A stretch of DNA of 64,000 nucleotides from Paenibacillus sp. E222 (GTDB lineage Bacteria > Bacillota > Bacilli > Paenibacillales > Paenibacillaceae): the NCBI RefSeq assembly GCF_013401555.1, contig NZ_CP058552.1, forward strand, positions 3,906,001-3,970,000. Direction: 5' to 3'. Position numbers and translations under genes: made by a program. A model generated the notes under the pieces. That model was not told where the DNA came from, made no database searches, and saw only the letters and a program-made list of their open reading frames with translations. Positions 57,933 through 64,000 of the stretch are shown in pieces. Positions within the stretch are counted from its first letter, which is position 1, and every line of letters begins with the position of its first letter.

Positions 57933-58736
57933 ATGTTAAGACATAATGTTCAGGCAGCTCTGCAGCCGGGAATGTCAGACACCCCGCTATGTCTGCTTGA
58001 AGATTACAGATTGGAAGAGATGCTGCGCAGCCCGCATCGGTTCATCCGCCCGGAACCGGAGGCTGAACAGCGCTCAGCGCTGCAATGGAGACACCGTGTT
58101 CAATATGCAGTCAGCCATGCAGTCAATGCTTTTTACAGTTTGGACCCGGAAGTGCGCAAAGAGGTGCCTGTACAGTATTTACTCGAAAAGTGGTGGCCTA
58201 GAAAAGCGACCGGATTCGAATCTGTACTTCATTACTGGGATGTAAAAAACAAAATTACGGATGAATTATCCCTTGCAATTGCGATGAACGATGATTTGAA
58301 GCATCCGACCATTCTGTTTGAACAATGGCGAACGGAGCTTCCTACCTTGTCGATGCATCTGTCCATGATCTTCCAGGCGGCTTGGCAGCCAGAGGGCTGG
58401 GATTCGCTGCTCATCCAAAAATATATGGTTGTCCATGATCCAAACGTCGTTGAGGCGTTCCAGCATATGGTGAGCGTGTTCTGCTGGGAAGCATTTGGCA
58501 AGCTGCCAGGCATGATCGAAATTTATTGTTTGCTTGAAGGTCGCAAGATTAGATGTATCCCGGGACGTCAATCGCTTGTCCGATCGATGGACTATATTCG
58601 ACTGATTCGTGACAGCATTCCGAGCATAGAGAAGGTCGATTCTGACCAATTTACGGTTCAGGACAAAGCGAGAGTGCATGATGAAGTCGATCGGTGGAGA
58701 AGTGAGACTGAACCGAAAAAAAACTGGTTGATGTAA
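57933..58736 (+). CDS. Uncharacterised protein, possible degenerate PD-(D/E)XK fold
   Basis: 267 residues, five bases after flavodoxin. I do not recognise a named family. The N-terminal LLEDYRLEEMLRSPHRFI recalls the opening helix of RecB/Cas4-like nucleases (LxxYxxCPxRF), and MIEIYCLLEGRKIRCIPG recalls their central strand pair. I cannot find a D-ExK catalytic pair, so any nuclease activity is doubtful. Rich in Trp and Arg, no signal peptide or membrane segment. Its start is tightly spaced to flavodoxin, implying co-translation and Fur control. Confidence 0.75.
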   Translation: MLRHNVQAALQPGMSDTPLCLLEDYRLEEMLRSPHRFIRPEPEAEQRSALQWRHRVQYAVSHAVNAFYSLDPEVRKEVPVQYLLEKWWPRKATGFESVLHYWDVKNKITDELSLAIAMNDDLKHPTILFEQWRTELPTLSMHLSMIFQAAWQPEGWDSLLIQKYMVVHDPNVVEAFQHMVSVFCWEAFGKLPGMIEIYCLLEGRKIRCIPGRQSLVRSMDYIRLIRDSIPSIEKVDSDQFTVQDKARVHDEVDRWRSETEPKKNWLM

Positions 58737-58788
58737 AGAATGACAAGGGATGTTGCGAACTATCGTGCAGATTAAGGAGGGATGAGCC

Positions 58789-59355
58789 ATGTCTACCGGT
58801 TTGAGACAAGATACAGCAAACGGCAAGAAACGTACAGGAACTTGTGAATTCAGCCCGTTGCCTGTACCGCAGTCGGTGATAAGACGGTTGCTGGATGAAG
58901 CAGATCCATCTTTATATGTGATAAGTTCAGAGCCTTGGCGGTTTATGTTGTTTGCCAGTGAAGGCCGTCAACTGTATCTGGAGGCGGTCAGACAGAGTTA
59001 CCCACCACATTTGGCAGATCGTTACGGGGACTGGGCTACATATCAATATACAGAGGCTATTCCGGCACATCTGGTTGTTGTCGCTCCTTCGAGTGCCAGG
59101 GAGGACCATGTATTGCCTGCAAAAGCCTGGAGCAAACGTTTTTGCATCCTGGCAGCAGAACAAGGGTTGAATGCCGTCTGGAAGATCAATGATTATCAAC
59201 AGCATCCCGTGTTTATGAATTTGATGGGTTTAACGAGTGAGGAAAAGGTATTGGGTGTATTCCACATCGGTTACGGAGACCAGTCTGCACTTCGGGACAT
59301 CGACGCAGGCAGACCAGCCTCTGAACTGATGACGGTTTACGACCATCTGGTTTAA
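58789..59355 (+). CDS. Nitroreductase-family flavoprotein
   Basis: 188 residues. Similar to FMN-dependent nitroreductases: PVPQSVIRRLLDEADPS ... SSEPWRFMLF near the N-terminus, AIPAHLVVVAPSSARE in the middle, and AAEQGLNAVWKIN, then EEKVLGVFHIGYGDQ at the end. The N-terminal FMN-binding arginine pattern is degenerate (KKRTGTCEF), and the usual APSxxNxQPWRF reads SLYVISSEPWRF, so cofactor binding may be altered. AAGGAGGG precedes the ATG. Last gene after flavodoxin, convergent with the monooxygenase gene. Confidence 0.85.
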   Translation: MSTGLRQDTANGKKRTGTCEFSPLPVPQSVIRRLLDEADPSLYVISSEPWRFMLFASEGRQLYLEAVRQSYPPHLADRYGDWATYQYTEAIPAHLVVVAPSSAREDHVLPAKAWSKRFCILAAEQGLNAVWKINDYQQHPVFMNLMGLTSEEKVLGVFHIGYGDQSALRDIDAGRPASELMTVYDHLV

Positions 59356-59384
59356 ACGGGGGGATTATCCCTCATTCCTCATTC

Positions 59385-60842
59385 TTATTTGCCGGTTTTG
59401 GCAATAAACTTACGAACGAGCTGACGATAGGATTGATCTGCAGAAACTGCTGAATACAGCCGGTTCGACACGGTGATCGTGTTACCAAAAAAGAAACGTT
59501 CGAACTGGGTCTGTCTGCCACCGAAAGATCCTGCTCCAAGCTCCCAGATCAGACGAAACAATGCTGTGCGTTCCTGAGATACCATGTCGGTTCCTCTCAG
59601 GTACGTATCCAGGTGTGGTGCGATATCAGAGCGGAATTCTTCTTCCTGAGGCACCATAATTACACCGCTGGAACCCAGGAGCTGCAAGATTTCAATCATC
59701 TCTGGATACAGCTTGGGAAATAAAAGGTTTGCTGCCATTAACGGTTTGGGGGCAGGTATTATAAATCCCCGTCCATCATCTATAGCACCGACTTCTGCTG
59801 CCAGAGCCAGTGCTTTTAACGATTCAAGACCGGCGAGTACCCTGGCTGTTTTCTCTATCACATGCGTTTCAGCAGCTTGATCGAGCGTGTCAGCGAGTAA
59901 CTGGATGGTGCCCAGGACAAATTCCGTTTTGGCGATATACCGGCATATGACCTGATGTCCTGCGTGAATGTGAAAATGGCTTCCACTAAAAAGACGGCCA
60001 GACAATTCCTCATTACCGGCGAAGAATATCCGTTCATGAGGAACAAGCACATGATCAAAAATGACGATGTTATCCATCTCTTCATACCTGGAACTGAGAG
60101 GATAGTTGAAATTGGATTCGGCTGCGTAGGTATCCCGGCAGATCAGACTAATTCCAGGCAGGTCATTCGGTACAGCAAAGGCAAAAGCGAACGGATTTTC
60201 ATCGTCGAACGGTGCCGGTGAAGGGGAAGGATATACCAGGATTTCGTCTGACGTAGCGGCCTGAGTGGCCATCATGAATGCACCATTGATGATCAGACCT
60301 TCTTCAGTGCGATCAACCACTTTGGCGGCAATGGCATCTTCGGTCGCGTCCAATTGTCCCGACATTTTACTGGCATGAGGCTGGATAAAGGCATGGGAGA
60401 GGGTAATATCATTATCCCGGCAGTAGGCATAGTAGTTTCTCAGATTTTCGGCGTATTGTGGCGATACTTCTTCAATAATATCTGCTCCGGTATAAAAGGC
60501 CATAATTGCTGTGTTCATATAATCGGGTGATCGTCCCAGAAAACCATGGTGAGTCCCTGACCAAATGTTCATTGCTTCTCGGCGTCTGCGCAGGTCATCC
60601 ACACTGGTTGGAGGCAGAAAGGACATACCGACTGGTTTTCCGTCAGCTGGGGATGCATAAGTCATCGTATCGATCAAATGCGGATCGGACTGAAGATCGT
60701 ACAGCTTCGCTTGTGTCTGCATCAAACCTGCAAACGCAAAATGTTCAGAACGTTTTCCAGTAACAAGTTCTCCTTTATACCAGCATGGGACCGTCTGGGC
60801 ATCGATACGTTCGATATACTGTTTGCCACTTTTTACGGGCAT
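59385..60842 (-). CDS. hpaB: HpaB-type FADH2-dependent aromatic monooxygenase
   Basis: 485 residues of the 4-hydroxyphenylacetate 3-hydroxylase large-subunit family (acyl-CoA-dehydrogenase-like fold), which uses FADH2 from a separate reductase to hydroxylate phenols to catechols. Recognisable are SGTHHGFLGRSPDYMN, the flavin-proximal HAFIQPHASK, TSDEILVYP, NFNYPLSSRYEEMDNIVIFDHVLVPHERIF and the late LGSSGVIMVPQEEEF. It resembles B. subtilis YoaI. The start follows AGAGGTGAG on the transcript. A perfect Fur palindrome lies 120 bases upstream. No HpaC reductase is adjacent; the nitroreductase-like gene opposite is the only nearby flavin enzyme. Confidence 0.9.
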   Translation of the reverse strand: MPVKSGKQYIERIDAQTVPCWYKGELVTGKRSEHFAFAGLMQTQAKLYDLQSDPHLIDTMTYASPADGKPVGMSFLPPTSVDDLRRRREAMNIWSGTHHGFLGRSPDYMNTAIMAFYTGADIIEEVSPQYAENLRNYYAYCRDNDITLSHAFIQPHASKMSGQLDATEDAIAAKVVDRTEEGLIINGAFMMATQAATSDEILVYPSPSPAPFDDENPFAFAFAVPNDLPGISLICRDTYAAESNFNYPLSSRYEEMDNIVIFDHVLVPHERIFFAGNEELSGRLFSGSHFHIHAGHQVICRYIAKTEFVLGTIQLLADTLDQAAETHVIEKTARVLAGLESLKALALAAEVGAIDDGRGFIIPAPKPLMAANLLFPKLYPEMIEILQLLGSSGVIMVPQEEEFRSDIAPHLDTYLRGTDMVSQERTALFRLIWELGAGSFGGRQTQFERFFFGNTITVSNRLYSAVSADQSYRQLVRKFIAKTGK

Positions 60843-60961
60843 CGTTACTCACCTCTATGATCTATTCGTTCATGGGCAGTTTGACTGCTCTCGTAGTGTA
60901 CGTGAATAGGCAGTCCAATGTGCATGAAGAGAGGGGAGTTCAGATTTTGCAGAAAAGAGCT

Positions 60962-60976
60962 TGATAATAATTATCA
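60962..60976. promoter_or_regulatory. Fur box upstream of the HpaB-type gene
   Basis: TGATAATAATTATCA is an exact 7-1-7 inverted repeat, the minimal B. subtilis Fur motif. It lies between the HpaB-type gene and the DUF1540 terminator. Confidence 0.88.
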
Positions 60977-60989
60977 TTCTTGTTACAAT

Positions 60990-61022
60990 AGAAAAAGAAA
61001 AAGGAACCATACGGCTCCTTTA
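60990..61022 (-). terminator. Terminator of the DUF1540 gene
   Basis: On the reverse strand AAAGGAGCC and GGTTCCTTT arms with a GTAT loop, then TTCTTTTTC. Confidence 0.85.
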
Positions 61023-61042
61023 ACTTGTACAATTTGAATTTG

Positions 61043-61195
61043 TTATTTTACTTCAAAAGTTTTGCAATCCGTTTCAGCGGATTCACTCACTTTTTTGGAA
61101 CTGTGACTCACGATGTAGATTGAAGATGCGTTGCATTTGTTCTCTTCAGCCCAGTGACGACAGGAGTTAACCTCGCATAATACGTCTTTTGCTAT
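61043..61195 (-). CDS. DUF1540 cysteine-rich miniprotein, probable ATA start
   Basis: About 50 residues with the DUF1540 pattern: KDVLCEVNSCRHWAEENKC, NASSIYIVSH, and a final TDCKTF. Four cysteines suggest a small metal site; the function of the family is unknown, and members are common in spore-formers. Homology and the GAGGT site (eight bases upstream) point to the codon just before AKDVLC as start, but that codon is ATA. An in-frame ATG 17 codons upstream (61246) lacks a ribosome site. The assignment to DUF1540 is firm; the start is inference. Confidence 0.78.
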   Translation of the reverse strand: MAKDVLCEVNSCRHWAEENKCNASSIYIVSHSSKKVSESAETDCKTFEVK

Positions 61196-61293
61196 GATTG
61201 ATAACCTCGCTTTAATTGGATTACAGTCGTTGGTATAAAAGAACATCCGGAATTGGCAAGTTGCCGCTTGCAAATCTGGAAATATTTTGTGCT

Positions 61294-61318
61294 CTCTCGA
61301 GTAAATAGAGGGCTTTTT
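61294..61318 (+). terminator. Orphan terminator-like hairpin in the 61196-61557 gap
   Basis: GCTCTCT and AGAGGGC arms, then six T, on the + strand, where no gene ends. The rest of this 362-base gap shows no convincing gene; AT-rich sequence before 61558 probably holds the promoter of the AAA gene. Confidence 0.4.
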
Positions 61319-61557
61319 TGCGTTATACACAACGATGCATATTTAGAATAGCAAATTTTACTACCGCTTGCAACAAATTGGACTGGACTCACGATAAATG
61401 ATGGACAAGTCACATAAACTTTGCAAAGAGGCCGTCTTATGTTATTATTTAATAGTAATAATTACGATTAAAAGATCATTAAATATAAATGAGAATGAAT
61501 CGACACGATTTAACCTGGATGACTTCCTGAGACATAGAAGAAGGAGAACGATCAACG

Positions 61558-62370
61558 ATGAGCAAAACCAATCACATAAACCGGATTCCCCGAGCGAAAG
61601 GCATCGATATGGCCGCTTTTTATTCGCCGAAAGAGTGTGGCCGCAAGGCAAAGCATATTGTATTCTCTGCAGACAATGCACGGGTTGTGGAGGAGTTTAT
61701 TACGATTCTCGGTATGAAAGAGCAGTTTGCAGAACATGATGTACCGATGCCGAACAAAATGGTGATGTTTGGTCCACCGGGCACAGGCAAAACCTTAACT
61801 GCTTTCCATCTGGCACACCGACTTCAGCTTCCTCTGGTCCTTGTAAGGCTTGATGCCGTTATACACAGCCATCTTGGAGAGACGGGAAGCAATGTCCGTA
61901 AATTATTTGAATATGCACGGGCTAACCCCTGTGTGTTATTTCTAGATGAATTTGATGCCGTAGGTCGTACGCGTGAAAGTAATGATGAGGTTAAAGAAAT
62001 GGCTCGTGTCGTCAATACATTGTTGCAGTGTCTTGATGAATTCGATGGAGACAGTATTCTGGTTGCCGCTACGAATCTGGAGAGACAGCTGGATCATGCG
62101 ATATGGCGGCGATTTGATACCAAAATGACCTATGGGATTCCGGATGAATCAAGCCGCAGATTATATATTAGCAAGCTGATGGGGCAGTTTGAGCAGGAGA
62201 GCCGACTGGAAGAATTCACGTGTGAACGCCTCGCAGGATGCAGTTATGCGGATGTAGAGCAGATTGTCTTAAAAGCTAAGCGGAAAGCCATTATTGCCAA
62301 CAGCCCATTACATGAGCAATTCATTAATGACGCGTATGCAGAATATATGCCGCGGGTTCTGGCCACATAG
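61558..62370 (+). CDS. Stand-alone AAA-family ATPase
   Basis: 270 residues. Walker A MFGPPGTGKT, Walker B CVLFLDEFDAVG, sensor 1 LVAATNLE, the arginine finger region IWRRFDTKM, and a small C-terminal lid domain with CSYADVEQIVLKAKRKAI (sensor 2 region). The N-terminal part before Walker A (about 65 residues) is short and carries no known adaptor domain. It resembles single-domain AAA proteins related to the FtsH/spastin group, without a protease. AGAAGGAG precedes the ATG. No partner gene is adjacent; function unknown. Confidence 0.9.
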   Translation: MSKTNHINRIPRAKGIDMAAFYSPKECGRKAKHIVFSADNARVVEEFITILGMKEQFAEHDVPMPNKMVMFGPPGTGKTLTAFHLAHRLQLPLVLVRLDAVIHSHLGETGSNVRKLFEYARANPCVLFLDEFDAVGRTRESNDEVKEMARVVNTLLQCLDEFDGDSILVAATNLERQLDHAIWRRFDTKMTYGIPDESSRRLYISKLMGQFEQESRLEEFTCERLAGCSYADVEQIVLKAKRKAIIANSPLHEQFINDAYAEYMPRVLAT

Positions 62371-62401
62371 CTTGTATATGAATATCAGCAACCACTGTCA
62401 C

Positions 62402-62449
62402 ATAACGAATAGCCCGGTTCCTGTGAAGGAATGTCGGGCTATTCGTTAT
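62402..62449. terminator. Long hairpin between convergent AAA and histidine kinase genes
   Basis: Exact 15-base arms ATAACGAATAGCCCG and CGGGCTATTCGTTAT around an 18-base loop. T-tracts are weak on both sides, so it may end transcription in both directions but is not a textbook terminator. Confidence 0.6.
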
Positions 62450-62541
62450 TTCAGCAAGCTGCATAGGCCGTTGGGTCTTGTTCTTTGGCAGATGAAGAAA
62501 GCCCGTTTATGACATGCATGCATTGATTTGATGCATTGAAT

Positions 62542-64000
62542 TTAGGCGTTAGCCGTTGCGCGGTAAGACGGTTCTTTCTCTGTTTTTTCAGGACCAGACC
62601 ATCGTGGCAAAGTTAAGGTGAAAAGACTGCCTTCAGGACTGCTGGAGGTTAAGGATAGCTCCCCTCCCTGAGCACGAGCAAGCAAGCGGCTGTAGGTCAG
62701 TCCCAGACCCAGCCCACGGGTAAGGCGTTTTTTGATCTCGCCACGGTAAAAACGTTCGAAGATCTTGGGTTGATCTTCTTTAGTGATCCCCATACCGTTA
62801 TCCTGCACATCAACAAACAAGTTGTCCTCCACCGCGCGCAAACGGATATGAAAGACGGCAGCTTGGTCGGAAGTGGCTGCTTGCAGCCCGTTATTGAGCA
62901 GGTTGACAATGATCTGCTGAATCCGAAGGGCATCACCGATGGTATAGAGCGTACCCGATGGTGTATGCAATTCAATCTCGGGAGACTTGTCCTCATAAGC
63001 GATTTTCCACTGATAGATAATCTCACTTACCAGCAAATTCAAATCTAAGCGTTCCCGACGAACAGCAACACTTCCAGCGCTCATCGCATTGTAATCCAGC
63101 AGGTCAGCGACCATGCGTTCCATCCGTTCGGATTCTTTGAGTGCGATGTCCAGAAATTCCTTTCCTTCCTTCGGACTAACAATATCGTCCCGGACAGCCA
63201 TCACGAGTCCTTTAATGGACGTTACCGGCGTTTTTAATTCATGGGTTACCCCAGCAAGTGACAGGGCACGCCATTCCTCCAATTGCTGCAAACGAATGGA
63301 CATCTCGCGAAAAGACTCTACGAGTTCATTCATCTCCCGTTCCCGTGTGTTCAGATCCAAATTCACTTCATAGTTTCCGTTTCGAATCTGCTCCGCGGCA
63401 TGGGCGACTTGACGAATAGGCCTGGACAGCTTGCGGGACAGGAGGTAGATCGTAAACCAACCACATAGGATTAAAGCAACGAACAGGATGCACACCACCA
63501 GCATCGTTTCCGGATTGTATGCAATGGACTTTTTGGATTGCATGACCCACACTTTACCCAGCATCTGATCGTCATCTATCACGTTAACCATCACCCCGGC
63601 GAATTTTTTGTTTCTTGGTTCGCGTAGGTCGTCAGACAACCTGTAATACACATCCTGCTGCGTCATTTTCGGTTGGGAATAAATCAATTGATTATTGTTG
63701 TCGAGCACCATAATACAAAAGTAATTATCTGTATTGAAAAGCTTGGTACGCTTGTCCACGAGCCTGTCGAGATCCGGAGGAATATACAGGTTGTTTTGTG
63801 TTCCTGTGACCTTCTCGGCGATTTCCAGCCCTAACAGCTGGGCCGTTTTGAGACCTTTCTCAATGGAAGTGGTTCTGATCCAGTAGAGTGCCCCTGCAAC
63901 AATAATGGTGAAACCGATGCAGAGGATTAGAAAATAACGAAGCGTCCAGTAGGACAGAATGGATGTTTTACGTTTTGGTGTATTTCGTTTTAGTTGGCGA
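62542..64000 (-). CDS. Sensor histidine kinase, N-terminus beyond the window
   Basis: The frame is open to the window edge, giving at least 486 residues. In order: a first membrane helix (about WTLRYFLILCIGFTIIVAGA), an extracellular sensor region of roughly 130 residues, a second helix (MLVVCILFVALILCGWFTIYLL), HAMP (RPIRQVAHAAEQIRNGNYEV), the dimerisation/phosphoacceptor helix (AGVTHELKTPVTSIKG, with the His), and the ATPase domain with N-box NLLNNGLQAA, DNGMGITKED, FERFYRG and GLGLGLTYSRLLA. The response regulator is probably upstream, outside the window. Signal unknown. Confidence 0.94.
   Translation of the reverse strand, partial: RQLKRNTPKRKTSILSYWTLRYFLILCIGFTIIVAGALYWIRTTSIEKGLKTAQLLGLEIAEKVTGTQNNLYIPPDLDRLVDKRTKLFNTDNYFCIMVLDNNNQLIYSQPKMTQQDVYYRLSDDLREPRNKKFAGVMVNVIDDDQMLGKVWVMQSKKSIAYNPETMLVVCILFVALILCGWFTIYLLSRKLSRPIRQVAHAAEQIRNGNYEVNLDLNTREREMNELVESFREMSIRLQQLEEWRALSLAGVTHELKTPVTSIKGLVMAVRDDIVSPKEGKEFLDIALKESERMERMVADLLDYNAMSAGSVAVRRERLDLNLLVSEIIYQWKIAYEDKSPEIELHTPSGTLYTIGDALRIQQIIVNLLNNGLQAATSDQAAVFHIRLRAVEDNLFVDVQDNGMGITKEDQPKIFERFYRGEIKKRLTRGLGLGLTYSRLLARAQGGELSLTSSSPEGSLFTLTLPRWSGPEKTEKEPSYRATANA

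Noticed and set aside
61398..61739. Forward open frame overlapping the AAA gene start
   Set aside because: It is out of frame with the AAA gene, lacks a ribosome site and ends inside a clear ATPase coding region.

Overview
The window looks like chromosome of a Paenibacillus-type Firmicute. The gene content is that of a spore-forming Gram-positive: asnS-dnaD, nth, a two-headed dynamin (DynA), parE-parC, copper-amine-oxidase-N/AMIN amidases, an SLH protein, a LipC-like SGNH esterase and B. subtilis-type Fur boxes. Ribosome binding sites are strong GGAGG types and GC content is moderate. I saw no rRNA, tRNA, insertion sequence, phage gene or CRISPR array; this is mostly ordinary chromosome.

Layout. 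0-5.7 kb (+): 3' part of ackA, asnS, dnaD, an ECF-type sigma/anti-sigma pair and a membrane protein with three copies of a hairpin-like motif. 5.8-12.05 kb (-): one apparent transcription unit headed by a proline T-box, proB-proA-proC-mtnW-mtnX-mtnB, joining proline synthesis to methionine salvage. 12.07-17.3 kb: an mtnE-like aminotransferase (-), then two Fur-box genes (an iron-siderophore binding lipoprotein and an AraC regulator fused to a related binding domain) and an mtnU-like amidase. 17.8-23.3 kb: a LysR regulator divergent from a beta-glucoside PTS operon (EIIBCA, LicT-type antiterminator, 6-phospho-beta-glucosidase) with promoter, cre, RAT and terminator all visible. 23.4-25.8 kb: leuCD behind a Fur-box promoter and a leader of about 200 nt. 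26-32.6 kb: cell-envelope cluster (two tandem amidases, a GerMN lipoprotein, a large SLH protein). 32.8-37.7 kb: nth, a small hypothetical gene and dynA, whose central coding linker is a GC-rich block packed with inverted repeats. 38-47.6 kb: a heterodimeric ABC exporter, purT-GNAT, a CAP-domain protein, an SGNH esterase and an ABC-2 transporter. 47.7-52.2 kb: parE-parC. 52.4-55.0 kb: a MarR gene, then a MarR-MFS operon with a palindromic operator. 55.1-57.2 kb (-): an alkyltransferase-like protein, an RluA-type pseudouridine synthase and a RlmI-like methyltransferase. 57.4-61.2 kb: a Fur-box flavodoxin operon facing a Fur-box HpaB-type monooxygenase, then a DUF1540 miniprotein. 61.5-64 kb: an orphan AAA ATPase and a partial sensor histidine kinase.

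How the parts fit. Iron control is the recurring theme: five good Fur boxes (13.48, 14.73, 23.48, 57.38 and 60.96 kb) sit before iron-uptake, iron-sensing, [4Fe-4S]-enzyme, flavodoxin and flavin-monooxygenase genes. Methionine-salvage genes (mtnW, X, B, E and U-like) are scattered among proline and iron genes and have no SAM riboswitch. I did not find a complete unknown system. The points most worth following are the hairpin-studded dynA linker, the Fur-controlled leader before leuCD, the T-box pro-mtn operon, and two genes whose best ribosome binding sites point to ATT and ATA start codons.
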